Assembly: GCA_036382515.1 (NCBI GenBank)
Contig: DASVHQ010000074.1
Location: 1-28,487 of the forward strand
Length of the DNA stretch: 28,487 bases
Reading direction: 5' to 3'
Source: JADGRF01 sp036382515
GTDB taxonomy: Bacteria; Myxococcota_A; Polyangia; Polyangiales; JAFGIB01
How positions within the stretch are numbered: position 1 is the first letter of the stretch; the number at the start of each line of letters is the position of its first letter. The position numbers and the translations under genes are program-made. The notes beneath the pieces were generated by a model that was not told the origin of the DNA, did no database searches, and saw only the letters and a program-made list of their open reading frames with translations. Positions 1-11,187 of the stretch are shown in pieces.

Positions 1-1677
1 GAGCCCGAGACGGTCAAGCCCGTCGAGCTGCCCAAGAAGCGCCGCGACAAGGGCCCGGTGATCGTCGCCCCCAAGCCAGAGGTCCAGAAGCGCAGCGCCG
101 AGTCGCAGGACGCGAGCAACGCTCGCCACGCTGGACCCTTCGTCTTGCCGCCCACCAAGTTACTGACCGAGGCGCCCGACCGCACGATCGAGATCGATGA
201 GACCACGCTCAAGGAAAACGCGGCACTGCTGGTGGAGAAGCTCGCTGCGTACGGCGTGAAGGGTAGGGTCGACGAGATCCATCCCGGCCCCGTGATCACG
301 ATGTACGAGTTCGAGCCGCAGAGCGGTACGAAGATCTCCAAGATTGCCGGCCTCGCCGACGACCTCGCGATGGCGCTCGCTGCACAGAAGGTGCGTATCG
401 TCGCGCCGATCCCTGGCAAGGCGCGAGTCGGCTTCGAGCTGCCCAACGACGTGCGCCAGACGGTCTACCTGCGCGAGCTGCTCGAGGACGAGCGCTGGCG
501 CAAGCTGGACGTCGCGCTGCCGGTGGCCTTCGGCAAGGACATCGTGGGCCAGCCGGTGTACGGCGACCTCGCGAAGATGCCGCACGTGCTGGTCGCCGGC
601 GCCACGGGCTCGGGCAAGAGCGTTGGTCTCAACGTGATGCTCGCCTCGTTGCTGATGAAGAAGACGCCCGAGGAAGTGCGCCTGCTCATGATCGATCCGA
701 AGGTCGTCGAGCTCGCGGTGTTCGACGGCATTCCGCACATGCTTTTGCCGGTCGTGACCGACATGAAGAAGGCGTCGCTCGCCTTGCGCTGGGCCGTGGA
801 CGAGATGGAGCGCCGCTATCAGCTCTTCGCCGATGCGGGCGCGCGCAACCTCGTCACCTACAACGCCCGCGTGGACAAGGTGCAAGCCGGCGAGCTGTCG
901 ATCGCAGCGTTTGCGCCACGCCGCGCAGGCAAGGTGCGTGCGGTCGCCGCCGATGGTGAGGAGATGCTGCTCGACCCGGTCGACGGCGAGCGAGCTGACG
1001 CCGAGGACTGGAAGCCCGAGAAGCTGCCGAGCATCGTACTCGTCGTCGATGAGTTCGCCGACCTGATGATGGTCGCCGCCAAGGATGTCGAGTCCGCGAT
1101 CGCGCGCCTCGCGCAGAAGGCGCGCGCCGCGGGCATCCACGTGATCCTCGCCACGCAGCGCCCGAGCGTCGACGTGATCACGGGCATGATCAAGGCGAAC
1201 TTCCCTTCGCGCATCGGCTACAAGGTCTCGCAGCGCGAGGACAGCAAGACGATCCTGGGGCGCACCGGTGCCGAGCACCTCCTGGGCATGGGCGACATGC
1301 TCACGCTCATGCCGGGCACCAACGATCTCAAGCGCGTCCACAGCGCGTTCATCAGCGAGGACGAGGTCAAGGCCGTCTGCGACTTCCTGCGCGCCCAGGG
1401 CATGCCCATCTACGACGACAACATCCTCAAGCCGCGCGACGACGAAGATGGCGGTGAGATCGGTGGTGGCGAGCCATCAGACGACCCGATGTACGATCGT
1501 GCTGTCGCCATCGTCGCGCAGGCCGGTTACTGCTCGATCTCTCACATCCAGCGCAATCTCAGCGTGGGCTACAACAAGGCCGCGAAGCTGGTGGAGCGCA
1601 TGGAGAAGGAGGGCGTGGTGGGTCCGCCCAGCGGTAAGGCCGGCGGCCGCCGCGAAGTCTTCATCGAGGCCCGCTGA
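1..1677 (+). CDS. ftsK: DNA translocase FtsK/SpoIIIE, C-terminal part (5' end outside window)
   Basis: The reading frame is open from base 1, so the gene begins upstream. The visible part covers the translocase motor and the DNA-reading gamma domain. Walker A (GATGSGKS) lies at about 598-621 and Walker B (VLVVDEFADLMM) near 1040-1075. The usual ATQRPSVDVITG and RIGYKVSQREDS segments follow. The last 65 residues form the winged-helix gamma domain (YDRAVAIVAQAGYCSIS...LVERMEKEGVVG), which in the family reads the polar KOPS/SRS guide sequences and contacts XerD. FtsK pumps chromosome ends through the closing septum and triggers dimer resolution. Between TYNARV and the Walker B strand there is an insert of about 40 residues, somewhat longer than usual. 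The N-terminal membrane domain is not visible, so a soluble SftA-like form cannot be excluded. Confidence 0.95.
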   Translation, partial: EPETVKPVELPKKRRDKGPVIVAPKPEVQKRSAESQDASNARHAGPFVLPPTKLLTEAPDRTIEIDETTLKENAALLVEKLAAYGVKGRVDEIHPGPVITMYEFEPQSGTKISKIAGLADDLAMALAAQKVRIVAPIPGKARVGFELPNDVRQTVYLRELLEDERWRKLDVALPVAFGKDIVGQPVYGDLAKMPHVLVAGATGSGKSVGLNVMLASLLMKKTPEEVRLLMIDPKVVELAVFDGIPHMLLPVVTDMKKASLALRWAVDEMERRYQLFADAGARNLVTYNARVDKVQAGELSIAAFAPRRAGKVRAVAADGEEMLLDPVDGERADAEDWKPEKLPSIVLVVDEFADLMMVAAKDVESAIARLAQKARAAGIHVILATQRPSVDVITGMIKANFPSRIGYKVSQREDSKTILGRTGAEHLLGMGDMLTLMPGTNDLKRVHSAFISEDEVKAVCDFLRAQGMPIYDDNILKPRDDEDGGEIGGGEPSDDPMYDRAVAIVAQAGYCSISHIQRNLSVGYNKAAKLVERMEKEGVVGPPSGKAGGRREVFIEAR

Positions 1678-1701
1678 TGGCGCCGCGCTTTGGGCTCGAT
1701 C

Positions 1702-1785
1702 CGCGGCTTACGTCCTCGGGATCTCCCTGCGCAATACGTGAGTATTGCTCGGTCGGTCCCTGCGGGCGCGCTCGCGGCTCGAACC
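1702..1785. repeat. Dispersed intergenic element, copy 1
   Basis: The 18-mer at 1702-1719 recurs at 7041-7058 with one mismatch (CGCGGCTTACGTCCTCGG against CGCGGCGTACGTCCTCGG). A second block, GCGGGCGCGCTCGCG, at 1762-1776 recurs exactly at 7100-7114. The two blocks are 60 and 59 bp apart in the two copies, so they belong to one element of about 80 bp found in two gene-free spacers. Confidence 0.5.
1731..1748 (+). terminator. Hairpin behind ftsK
   Basis: A perfect 7-bp stem, GCAATAC with GTATTGC, closes a GTGA (GNRA-type) tetraloop 53 bp after the ftsK stop. It is more AT-rich than its surroundings. There is no T-run behind it, so it is either a non-canonical terminator, a 3' stabilising hairpin, or part of the dispersed intergenic element described for this spacer. 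Confidence 0.35.
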
Positions 1786-1857
1786 CAAATCGCGGCGCCA
1801 TCGGCACACCTCGCGCTCGCGCGCTCGCGGCTCAAGGCAAGATCGCGGCGCCATCGG
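1766..1857. repeat. 39-bp direct repeat, two copies
   Basis: Two 39-bp units at 1766-1804 and 1819-1857 share the first 15 bases (GCGCGCTCGCGGCTC) and the last 15 bases (TCGCGGCGCCATCGG), and differ in the middle. They lie in the 350-bp gene-free spacer between ftsK and the zinc-ribbon gene. Apart from this repeat, the hairpin at 1731 and a promoter near 1984, I see nothing coding in the spacer. Confidence 0.65.
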
Positions 1858-1983
1858 GCGGAGCGTTGGGTAGGCGCGCGGCCCTTCGGGCGCGCTCGGC
1901 GTGGCGCCCGCACGACGGTGGTGATGGCTGGAAACGGGGGCGGGACGCACTCGGGACTACATGGTGGGTTGGGGCGTTGGTGG

Positions 1984-2010
1984 TTGGAAGTCGGGGGAGT
2001 CTGCTATGCT
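1984..2010 (+). promoter_or_regulatory. Candidate sigma70-type promoter for the zinc-ribbon gene
   Basis: TTGGAA (1984-1989) and an extended -10 TGCTATGCT (TATGCT at 2005-2010) are separated by 15 bp, which is short. The 10-mer CTGCTATGCT recurs at the start of the FHA regulator gene on the other strand, which supports a promoter role. A start near 2017 would leave a leader of only about 11 nt. Confidence 0.4.
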
Positions 2011-2027
2011 GAGCAAAGAGGAAATCT

Positions 2028-2222
2028 GTGACGCACGCTGCTGAGCTATTGGAACTATTGGCTTGTCCGAAGTGTCACGGGAGGATGCGCGCGATCTCTC
2101 TGCCCGAGGGTTTCGCCTGCGAGGCGTGCGGCTTGTTTTACGCGCTCGACGACGGCTTGCCGAACATGCTGATCGACGAAGCTCGGCCGTGGCCTCTGCC
2201 TTCCGCCCCGGTGTCTGCCTAG
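2028..2222 (+). CDS. YcaR/Trm112-like zinc-ribbon protein
   Basis: This small protein of 64 residues carries two CxxC pairs, CPKC near residue 13 and CEAC near residue 32. It ends with the family signature GLFYALDDGLPNML. This matches the UPF0434 (YcaR) group, relatives of Trm112, which in eukaryotes and archaea stabilises methyltransferases; a bacterial role is not firmly known. The GTG start is chosen because AAAGAGGAAA lies 5-12 bases before it. The stop codon abuts the Shine-Dalgarno sequence of the next gene, so the two are probably cotranscribed. Confidence 0.8.
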   Translation: MTHAAELLELLACPKCHGRMRAISLPEGFACEACGLFYALDDGLPNMLIDEARPWPLPSAPVSA

Positions 2223-2230
2223 GAGCACTC

Positions 2231-2638
2231 ATGGCCATCGATCCCGTCACAGGACGCGTGCTGCCGAAGATCCTCGTCGTGGAGGACGACGCCGATCTTT
2301 TGCACATGATCAAGACCATGTTGCAGACGGTGGGTGAGACCACGCTCGCCCGCGACGGGCAGGAAGCGCTCGATCTGCTCAAGAACGGCTTTCGTCCCGA
2401 CGTGATCGTCACGGACCTGATGATGCCGCGCATGGATGGGCTCACGCTGGCCAAGACGCTGAAGAATGAGCCCAACATCGGCAACATCCCGCTGGTGATG
2501 CTCACCGCCAAGAGCGGTCCGATGGACATGATCACCGGCATCAACGCCGGTGCGCGTCACTACGTCACCAAGCCCTTCAAAGCCGCCGACTTGATCGACA
2601 AGGTGAAGAAGGCGCTGATGGCGCGTCGCGCTTCCTGA
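2231..2638 (+). CDS. Single-domain (CheY-like) response regulator
   Basis: The protein has 135 residues and consists of one receiver domain. The acidic pair is E18-D19-D20 and the phospho-acceptor is D62 in VIVTDLMMPRMDG. The conserved Thr lies in VMLTAKSG and the Lys in YVTKPF. There is no output domain, so it acts either by protein contact (CheY or DivK style) or as a phosphorelay shuttle. The ATG at 2231 is preceded by AGGAG at 2221-2225, which overlaps the previous stop codon. An in-frame extension back to 2063 overlaps the zinc-ribbon gene and lacks homology, so it is not used. No cognate kinase is adjacent. Confidence 0.9.
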   Translation: MAIDPVTGRVLPKILVVEDDADLLHMIKTMLQTVGETTLARDGQEALDLLKNGFRPDVIVTDLMMPRMDGLTLAKTLKNEPNIGNIPLVMLTAKSGPMDMITGINAGARHYVTKPFKAADLIDKVKKALMARRAS

Positions 2639-2654
2639 CGCGGGCTGGTGCTGC

Positions 2655-2672
2655 GGGCTGGGCTACCAGCCC
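2655..2672. terminator. Hairpin between convergent genes
   Basis: A perfect 7-bp stem (GGGCTGG/CCAGCCC) with loop GCTA lies between the response-regulator stop (2638) and the lipoprotein stop (2663), and overlaps the latter. Only two T follow on the plus strand. It could end transcripts from both sides. Confidence 0.4.
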
Positions 2673-4417
2673 TTGTGCAGCGACGGTGGCAAGAGCAGCG
2701 TGAAGCCTGCGGCGGCGTCGGCCACGCAGCGGCCGATCTCGAGGTTGCGCGCTTGCGCTCCTTCGCCAACCCGCGTGTAGGCGTGCACGTCGGCGCCCGC
2801 GAGCGAGTGCTGCGCGGCGCTGTCACCACCGACGTACTTCAGCGTGCCCTGCATGAGCACGGGTGCAGCCACTTGCACGCGGGTCGCGAACACGGAGCGA
2901 CGCGCCGCGACGTTCACATCGTTCAGTACCTGCCACGCGAAATTGCTCTCGGCTGGCGGCTTGATCACGACGTCGTAGCTACCCACATCCACCGGTAGCT
3001 CGAACGCACCCTCGGCGTTGCTGGTGGTCTGCCGCGAGCGGTTGTAGCTGGCGACGCTCGGGTCGTCGGCGGCGAGCACCAGATCGCGGCCGAGCGCGAC
3101 CGCGTCGATCGAGGCGTTGCTCACGGGTGTCTGGTCGGTCGTCTCGATGGTGCCACTGAGCACGGCAGACTTCTGGAACGACAGCACCTCGTCGGTGAGG
3201 TCGGCGCCGTTCTGCGTCGCGATCGTGCGTCGCTGAGCGAAGATGTCGCAGTGCAAGTTGGCCGGTGGTGTGACCACGACGACATAGTCACCCGGCAACA
3301 CGCGCGTGCAAAAACGCAGCGCCCCCGAGCTGACGTCCACGTTGGCGGTCGTGCTGGCTTTGTACGAAGCCGTGACGGGCACTGTGGTGTCGGCGAAGCG
3401 CACGGCGGTTGCATCGAGCGTCATCGACATGCGGCCGAGGCCCTGAGCGCTCTGGCTGGTGCACAGCTCCACCGTGCCCGAATAGCGGATCGGCTCCGGG
3501 ATCGCGGGCAGGCTGAGCGTCGCGTTGCCCTGCGCATCGTGTCCGAGGTCGGCGTCGTTCGCCGTGAGCACCGGGAACACGGGCGTTGTCGTGTCGCAGT
3601 TGGACTTGGTCGCGTCACTGCTCGTCTGGCTTGGCTCGGCAGTGATTTCGAGCTTCCAGTCTTTGATGCCTGGATCGGAGAGCAGTGTGACCGCGCCAGC
3701 GCTGAGCGGGGCGCTGTTGGACAGGGCTTCGCCGCTGAGCTTGTCGAGCTGGCGTACCATGAGGCTGAGTCCGCTGGGTGCGCCGTGGATCACGAATTTG
3801 GCGGGCGTCCATTTCAGCTTGGCGTAGTCGAGGTCGATCTTGCCCTGATCCTTGGCTGTTAGCTGGAACGTGTGCGGCGGCCGGCTGACATCCATCGGCT
3901 GTACGACCACGCGATACTCGACTCCGTCGAGCAGCTGCACGCCGAACGCGCCCTCGTCGGGCGCTGCGGGATCGACGGTGCTGGCCTGGATCGGCGCAGC
4001 GGTCGGGGTGCCGGTGGCGGCGTCGATCGCCGTCAGCGACACGTTCGCACCGACGGGGGTCTTGCCGTCGTGCAGGTAGCCGAACATCGTCACGGGCCGA
4101 GGCAGCTCGAAGCTGCGGCGGGTGGCGTCGGTGAGATTGAAAGGCCCGAGCGGGATGGCCAGCGCTTGCGCGTTGCTCGCGGCACGAGCAGGCACGACCT
4201 CGAGGCTGATCGCGAACGCGGCTGTGCTGTCCATGGCGCACAGCCCACCCTGACAGTGCGAGCCGGGGCTGCAATCGGCATCGCTGCTGCAGGCGTTGAG
4301 GCGAACGCTCGGCTTGGCGCTGTTGAAGCTGCAGCCCGAGAGCAACACGAGGGCGCAGGCTGCCCGCAGCGCGCCCGCGCCGGCCACTGGCTTGCGCTGC
4401 TGCACCCGCTCTCGCAT
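2663..4417 (-). CDS. Large lipoprotein with Cys-rich module and carboxypeptidase-regulatory-like repeats
   Basis: The protein has 584 residues. A signal peptide ends in the lipobox LLSGC (Cys29), so it should be lipidated. Next comes a compact Cys-rich module (ACSSDADCSPGSHC...C, residues 42-61), a type frequent in myxobacterial surface proteins. The rest is beta-rich and contains segments such as VSNASIDAVALG, TSNAEGAFELPVDVGSYDVVI and a preceding GEYVV-like strand. These resemble the carboxypeptidase-regulatory-like (transthyretin-type) fold. No catalytic motif is visible. The ATG follows the stop codon of the upstream lipoprotein gene directly (TAGATG), so translation is probably coupled. 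Function is unknown; an outer-membrane structural or ligand-binding role is an inference. Confidence 0.8.
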   Translation of the reverse strand: MRERVQQRKPVAGAGALRAACALVLLSGCSFNSAKPSVRLNACSSDADCSPGSHCQGGLCAMDSTAAFAISLEVVPARAASNAQALAIPLGPFNLTDATRRSFELPRPVTMFGYLHDGKTPVGANVSLTAIDAATGTPTAAPIQASTVDPAAPDEGAFGVQLLDGVEYRVVVQPMDVSRPPHTFQLTAKDQGKIDLDYAKLKWTPAKFVIHGAPSGLSLMVRQLDKLSGEALSNSAPLSAGAVTLLSDPGIKDWKLEITAEPSQTSSDATKSNCDTTTPVFPVLTANDADLGHDAQGNATLSLPAIPEPIRYSGTVELCTSQSAQGLGRMSMTLDATAVRFADTTVPVTASYKASTTANVDVSSGALRFCTRVLPGDYVVVVTPPANLHCDIFAQRRTIATQNGADLTDEVLSFQKSAVLSGTIETTDQTPVSNASIDAVALGRDLVLAADDPSVASYNRSRQTTSNAEGAFELPVDVGSYDVVIKPPAESNFAWQVLNDVNVAARRSVFATRVQVAAPVLMQGTLKYVGGDSAAQHSLAGADVHAYTRVGEGAQARNLEIGRCVADAAAGFTLLLPPSLHKGW

Positions 4418-5152
4418 CTAGGGCACCGTGGAGGAGGGGTGGGTGGCGTCGATCACCTTGCAGCTCTCTGCGAGTGCCTGCGCCGCCTGGGGGTTCGACA
4501 ACGCTCCGCCGCTAACTTCCCAGATCCAGTACCTGGCGCGTGCGATGTCGGTGAAATCGCTGGCCTGGTCGAAGAGGCCCACGACCGTCGCGACCTGCTC
4601 GTTGTCGAGCGGTCCGCCATCGGAGACGGCGTTCTCGCAGTGCGTGAAGCGACTGCTGACCACGAAGTCGACGCGGTGACACTCCCCCGGGTTGAGATCG
4701 GTCTTGTTGATCACGATCTGGAAGTCGGACCGGTTCACACTGCCCGAAGGCGGGATCGATGGCTCGGGGCAGGTATAGAACACGTACCCATTGCTCTTGG
4801 TGACGAGCGTGCGTTCGAACAGTTCCTGACCGACGTTCTCGTCGCGGATCGTCACGGGGATGCGGAGCTCGTTCGGGCCGGCAGCGGTGACGTCGACTTT
4901 GATGATGCTGCCCACTGGAATCTTGCGGTCGCCGATGATCACGGGCGGGACGTTCACTTCATCCTTGAAGGTGACCGGGTCGGTCACGAGGCACCCGGAC
5001 ACGGATAGAAGGGCGCACACGAGGCTGGCGTACGCTCCCAGGCAACCCCAGGAAGCAAGCCGCGGGCCAGACGCGGCAGTGCACGCAGCGCGCGCGGGAT
5101 CACACGGGATTTTCCGGGGCTCGGGCAGCGGTGAGTGATCTTGCCGCGACAT
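4418..5152 (-). CDS. Lipoprotein of unknown function
   Basis: The protein has 244 residues with a hydrophobic stretch ending in the lipobox LLSVSGC (Cys54). The remainder contains two or three Cys (YTCPEP, GECHRV, THCENA) and reads as a beta-sandwich. I recognise no family. The ATG at 5152 has GGAAG nine bases upstream. An extension to 5269 would overlap the regulator gene and is rejected. The 53-residue stretch before the lipobox is long for a signal peptide, so a later GTG or TTG start is possible. The gene lies 34 bp behind the FHA regulator and touches the next lipoprotein gene, so the three look like one operon. Confidence 0.75.
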   Translation of the reverse strand: MSRQDHSPLPEPRKIPCDPARAACTAASGPRLASWGCLGAYASLVCALLSVSGCLVTDPVTFKDEVNVPPVIIGDRKIPVGSIIKVDVTAAGPNELRIPVTIRDENVGQELFERTLVTKSNGYVFYTCPEPSIPPSGSVNRSDFQIVINKTDLNPGECHRVDFVVSSRFTHCENAVSDGGPLDNEQVATVVGLFDQASDFTDIARARYWIWEVSGGALSNPQAAQALAESCKVIDATHPSSTVP

Positions 5153-5186
5153 TGCTGTCAGCTTCCAGGCTCGGCTTGGTGCGGGT

Positions 5187-6989
5187 TCAGGAGTTCGGCG
5201 TGGGCTCTTTGGCGTCGGGCTCACGCTCGAGGTAGCGAAAGATGGTGCGTGGGTCGACGCCGAGGTCACGCGCGGTCTTGGTGCGGTTGCCGTTGTTGCG
5301 TTCGAGGACCTCGAGGATGTAGCGGCGCTGAAAGTCTTCGCGCGCTTGCGTCAGCGTGGTCACCGGCGACATGGCTTCCGGCAGCATGTCGAGATCCTCG
5401 ACGCCGATCAGCGTCTTGTCGCACATCACGATCGCCTTCTTGATGCGGTTCTCGAGCTGACGCACGTTGCCCGGCCAGTCGTACTTGCGGATCGCAATCA
5501 AAGCGTTCGGGGTGAAGCCTTTCACCTTGCCGCCGAGCTCGGCGCCGTACTTCTGCAAGAGGTACTTCGCGAGCACCAGGATGTCGTCGCCGCGTGCGCG
5601 CAGCGCAGGCAGGTGGATGTTGATCACGTTCAGCCGATAGAAGAGATCTTCGCGGAAGTTGCCGCTCTTCATCTCTGCTTCGAGATCCCGGTTGGTTGCC
5701 GCCACCACGCGGATGTCCACGCGCTCGGGCTTGGTGTCGCCCACCTTCAGCACAGTCTTCTCCTGTAGCGCGCGCAAGAGCTTCACCTGCAGCGAAAGCG
5801 GCAGCTCGCCGACCTCGTCGAGAAAGAGCGTGCCCGTGTCCGCGAGCTGGAACTTGCCCTGCCGTGTGGCCACGGCGCCGGTGAAGGCGCCGCGCACGTG
5901 ACCGAAGAGCTCGCTCTCGATCAGGTTCTCGGGGATCGCGCCGCAGTTGACCACGATGAACGGCTTCTTCGCGCGCTCGCTGCGGTCGTGCAGCGCGCGA
6001 GCGATCAGCTCCTTGCCCGTGCCGGTTTCGCCGGTGATGAGCACGCTGATGTCTGTGGTCGCGACCTTCTCCACCGTGCGGAAGACTTCGAGCATCGTCG
6101 GCGATGAGCCAATGATGTCGCCGAAGCGGCTCATCTCGAACTTCTGCTTCAGGTTGTCGAAGTCGTTCTTGATGCTGTCGAGCAAGAGCGCGTTCTGCAG
6201 GATCAGCGAGGCTTGACCCGCGAAGATCGTGAGCACGTCGAGTGAGCGTTCCTCGAAGAGGTTCACGACGTTGTCGTTGCCGACGTAGAGGATGCCGAGC
6301 AGCTCGCCCTGCGCCATGAGCGGTGCGCACATCACCGAGCAGAGCTTGAGGTTCATCACGCTCTCGGAGCTGCAGAACTGCTCGTCGTGCAGGGCGTCGC
6401 TCACGATGATGGGCTTTTTGCTCTCGATCACGCGTCGGATGATGCTGTCGGAGAGCTGGCGCACCCCATCGCTCAGGTTCTCGTGGTTGAGGTTGCGCGC
6501 CACGGCCACGCGCGGGCTGCCGCCCTCGACCAAGATCAAGAAACCCTTGTCGGCGTTCGTGACCTCGATCACCGCGTCCATCAGGGCCGAGATCAGCTCG
6601 GGCACCGAACGCAGGTCCATCAGCCGCTGGCTGAAGTCGTAGAGCTTGCGCAGCCCCGACAGCTCGGTCGATGCGTCGTTCTGGGCCTGCGCCAGCTGCT
6701 CGTCGTAGAGCGAAAACGCGAGGTCGACGGTGCCCAGCGTGAGCCGATCGCCGTGGGCCAGCTTGCCGCGACGCTTCTTCTTGCTGTTGAGCAGCATCTC
6801 GCCGCGGGCGTCCACCTCGGAGAAATTGAACTCGCGACCGTCGAAGATGATCTGCGCGTGGTAGTCGGACAGGCTCGCGTCATCCACGCACACGTCGTTG
6901 CCGCCGGCTCGGCCGATCGACACGATCTTCTTGTAGATCGGGAAGATCCGCGGTTTGCCGTTGGGCACCATCCATTTTAGGCAAGGCAT
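5187..6989 (-). CDS. FHA-GAF sigma54-dependent transcriptional activator
   Basis: From the ATG at 6989 the protein has 600 residues. An N-terminal FHA domain (about 15-90, with IGR...SDYHAQI) should bind phosphothreonine peptides. A GAF domain follows at about 120-265. The AAA+ sigma54 activator core has Walker A GETGTGKE (320-327), GAFTGA (367-372) and LFLDEVGEL. It ends in a Fis-type helix-turn-helix (RTKTARDLGVDPRTIFRYLE). GAFTGA is intact, so it should remodel sigma54 holoenzyme. This architecture is known from myxobacteria, where Ser/Thr kinases feed sigma54 activators. No kinase gene is nearby. The two lipoprotein genes follow within 34 bp and may be cotranscribed. The alternative start at 6971 (MVPNGK) lacks a Shine-Dalgarno, as does 6989. 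A further upstream extension runs into the repeat spacer and is rejected. Confidence 0.93.
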   Translation of the reverse strand: MPCLKWMVPNGKPRIFPIYKKIVSIGRAGGNDVCVDDASLSDYHAQIIFDGREFNFSEVDARGEMLLNSKKKRRGKLAHGDRLTLGTVDLAFSLYDEQLAQAQNDASTELSGLRKLYDFSQRLMDLRSVPELISALMDAVIEVTNADKGFLILVEGGSPRVAVARNLNHENLSDGVRQLSDSIIRRVIESKKPIIVSDALHDEQFCSSESVMNLKLCSVMCAPLMAQGELLGILYVGNDNVVNLFEERSLDVLTIFAGQASLILQNALLLDSIKNDFDNLKQKFEMSRFGDIIGSSPTMLEVFRTVEKVATTDISVLITGETGTGKELIARALHDRSERAKKPFIVVNCGAIPENLIESELFGHVRGAFTGAVATRQGKFQLADTGTLFLDEVGELPLSLQVKLLRALQEKTVLKVGDTKPERVDIRVVAATNRDLEAEMKSGNFREDLFYRLNVINIHLPALRARGDDILVLAKYLLQKYGAELGGKVKGFTPNALIAIRKYDWPGNVRQLENRIKKAIVMCDKTLIGVEDLDMLPEAMSPVTTLTQAREDFQRRYILEVLERNNGNRTKTARDLGVDPRTIFRYLEREPDAKEPTPNS

Positions 6990-6998
6990 GTGCGGGGC

Positions 6999-7004
6999 AG
7001 CATA
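6999..7004 (-). promoter_or_regulatory. -10 element (TATGCT) of the FHA regulator gene
   Basis: CTGCTATGCT on the minus strand repeats the 10-mer found before the zinc-ribbon gene. The -10 hexamer ends ten bases before the ATG at 6989, so the predicted start lies only about 3 nt from the start codon. This would make a leaderless or nearly leaderless mRNA. No good -35 is seen. Confidence 0.4.
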
Positions 7005-7040
7005 GCAGAACCGACACCGAACCGCGGCTCCGCGTCCAGG

Positions 7041-7114
7041 CGCGGCGTACGTCCTCGGTGCGTCGGTCACCGCAGCCGAACACGGCTCCCTTCGCCCCCG
7101 CGGGCGCGCTCGCG
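7041..7114. repeat. Dispersed intergenic element, copy 2
   Basis: This is the second copy of the element at 1702-1785: 7041-7058 matches 1702-1719 at 17 of 18 positions, and 7100-7114 matches 1762-1776 exactly with the same spacing. The rest of the 250-bp spacer 6990-7242 is very GC-rich and shows no gene that I can support. Confidence 0.5.
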
Positions 7115-7242
7115 CTTGAACGCGGCCGCGCGGTCCTCCTACTCGCGGTCCCGGACCGGGCCGTGGCGGAGGTCCCCGGCGGTTCGCGGCCACGGCTGCC
7201 AACGCCGCGGCGCCCTGCGCCGCAGGTCCCAGCGTGTCACGC

Positions 7243-7617
7243 TCAGGAGTCGACACGCACGAGCCAGGCGTCGTAGCTGAGGCTGCAGCGCTGGGCGTTG
7301 CCGGCGAGCGTCGCCGTGTAGCTACGGACGCCGCGGCCCTTGAAACGTTTGCCGTCCCGCGCCAGCTCGAAGTGCGATGCACGGTCGGTCGCCTTAGCCC
7401 GCTCTACCTCGGCGTCGCCCACGATGGCGCCGCCCGCACTCACCACCCGTGTCCACGCGGGCCAGAAGGCCAAACCCAAAAGTTGCATGTCCATGCTGCG
7501 AGCCCCGGGTATGCCGTCGATCATGGCGTAGAACGAGTTCACGTAGCCCGTGCGCTCGGTGTCGCCGCAGCTCGCGGCCACCACCCGCGTTTGGAACATG
7601 TACAGCCCCGGCCCCAT
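7243..7617 (-). CDS. Conserved-looking hypothetical protein
   Basis: The protein has 124 residues from the ATG at 7617 and no family that I recognise. It reads like a genuine soluble domain, with two Cys (AASCGDTERTG and QRCSLSYD) and an aromatic-rich core (YVNSFYAMIDGIPG, LAFWPAWTRV). It has no signal peptide or membrane segment. The start is uncertain: a GTG directly before the ATG has GAGG 12 bases upstream, and a TTG at 7674 is possible but would run into the terminator behind nrdJ. It lies downstream of nrdJ on the same strand but is separated from it by two hairpins, so it is probably transcribed independently. Confidence 0.6.
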   Translation of the reverse strand: MGPGLYMFQTRVVAASCGDTERTGYVNSFYAMIDGIPGARSMDMQLLGLAFWPAWTRVVSAGGAIVGDAEVERAKATDRASHFELARDGKRFKGRGVRSYTATLAGNAQRCSLSYDAWLVRVDS

Positions 7618-7681
7618 CACCGTTTGTCTGGACCTCGCGATCTCGTCGCGACGCAACACGCGTGACTCATACAAAGAAAAG

Positions 7682-7706
7682 CGGGTGCCGCCATGAGCAG
7701 CACCCG
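7682..7706 (-). terminator. Rho-independent terminator behind nrdJ
   Basis: The stem CGGGTGC/GCACCCG (7 bp, extendable by a G-U pair) has an 11-nt loop and is followed on the minus strand by CTTTTCTTTG. It lies 51 bp behind the nrdJ stop codon, in the orientation expected for a terminator of that gene. Confidence 0.75.
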
Positions 7707-7723
7707 TCTTTCGTGGGTCGGTA

Positions 7724-7745
7724 CGCGGAGCCGCAGGGCTCCGCG
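7724..7745 (-). terminator. Second hairpin directly behind nrdJ
   Basis: A perfect 9-bp stem (CGCGGAGCC/GGCTCCGCG) with a 4-nt loop starts 12 bp after the nrdJ stop. There is no T-run directly behind it. Together with the hairpin at 7682 it forms a tandem 3' structure. Confidence 0.5.
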
Positions 7746-7756
7746 CTGTGTTCGGG

Positions 7757-11095
<3,339 letters not shown>

Positions 11096-11187
11096 TTGGC
11101 ACCTCCCGCCATTGTGCAACCCCAACGGCCGTCCACCGTCGGTCCACCGGTCGTCCCCCGGTCATCCACACGCAATCCCCCACAACC

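Noticed and set aside
160..1341. Long minus-strand open frame (393 residues) opposite ftsK
   Set aside because: It mirrors the conserved translocase on the other strand, has His/Arg/Glu-rich shadow composition and no motif. Long antisense frames are expected at this GC content.
2063..2230. N-terminal extension of the response regulator
   Set aside because: It overlaps the zinc-ribbon gene in another frame, and the ATG at 2231 has an AGGAG at proper distance.
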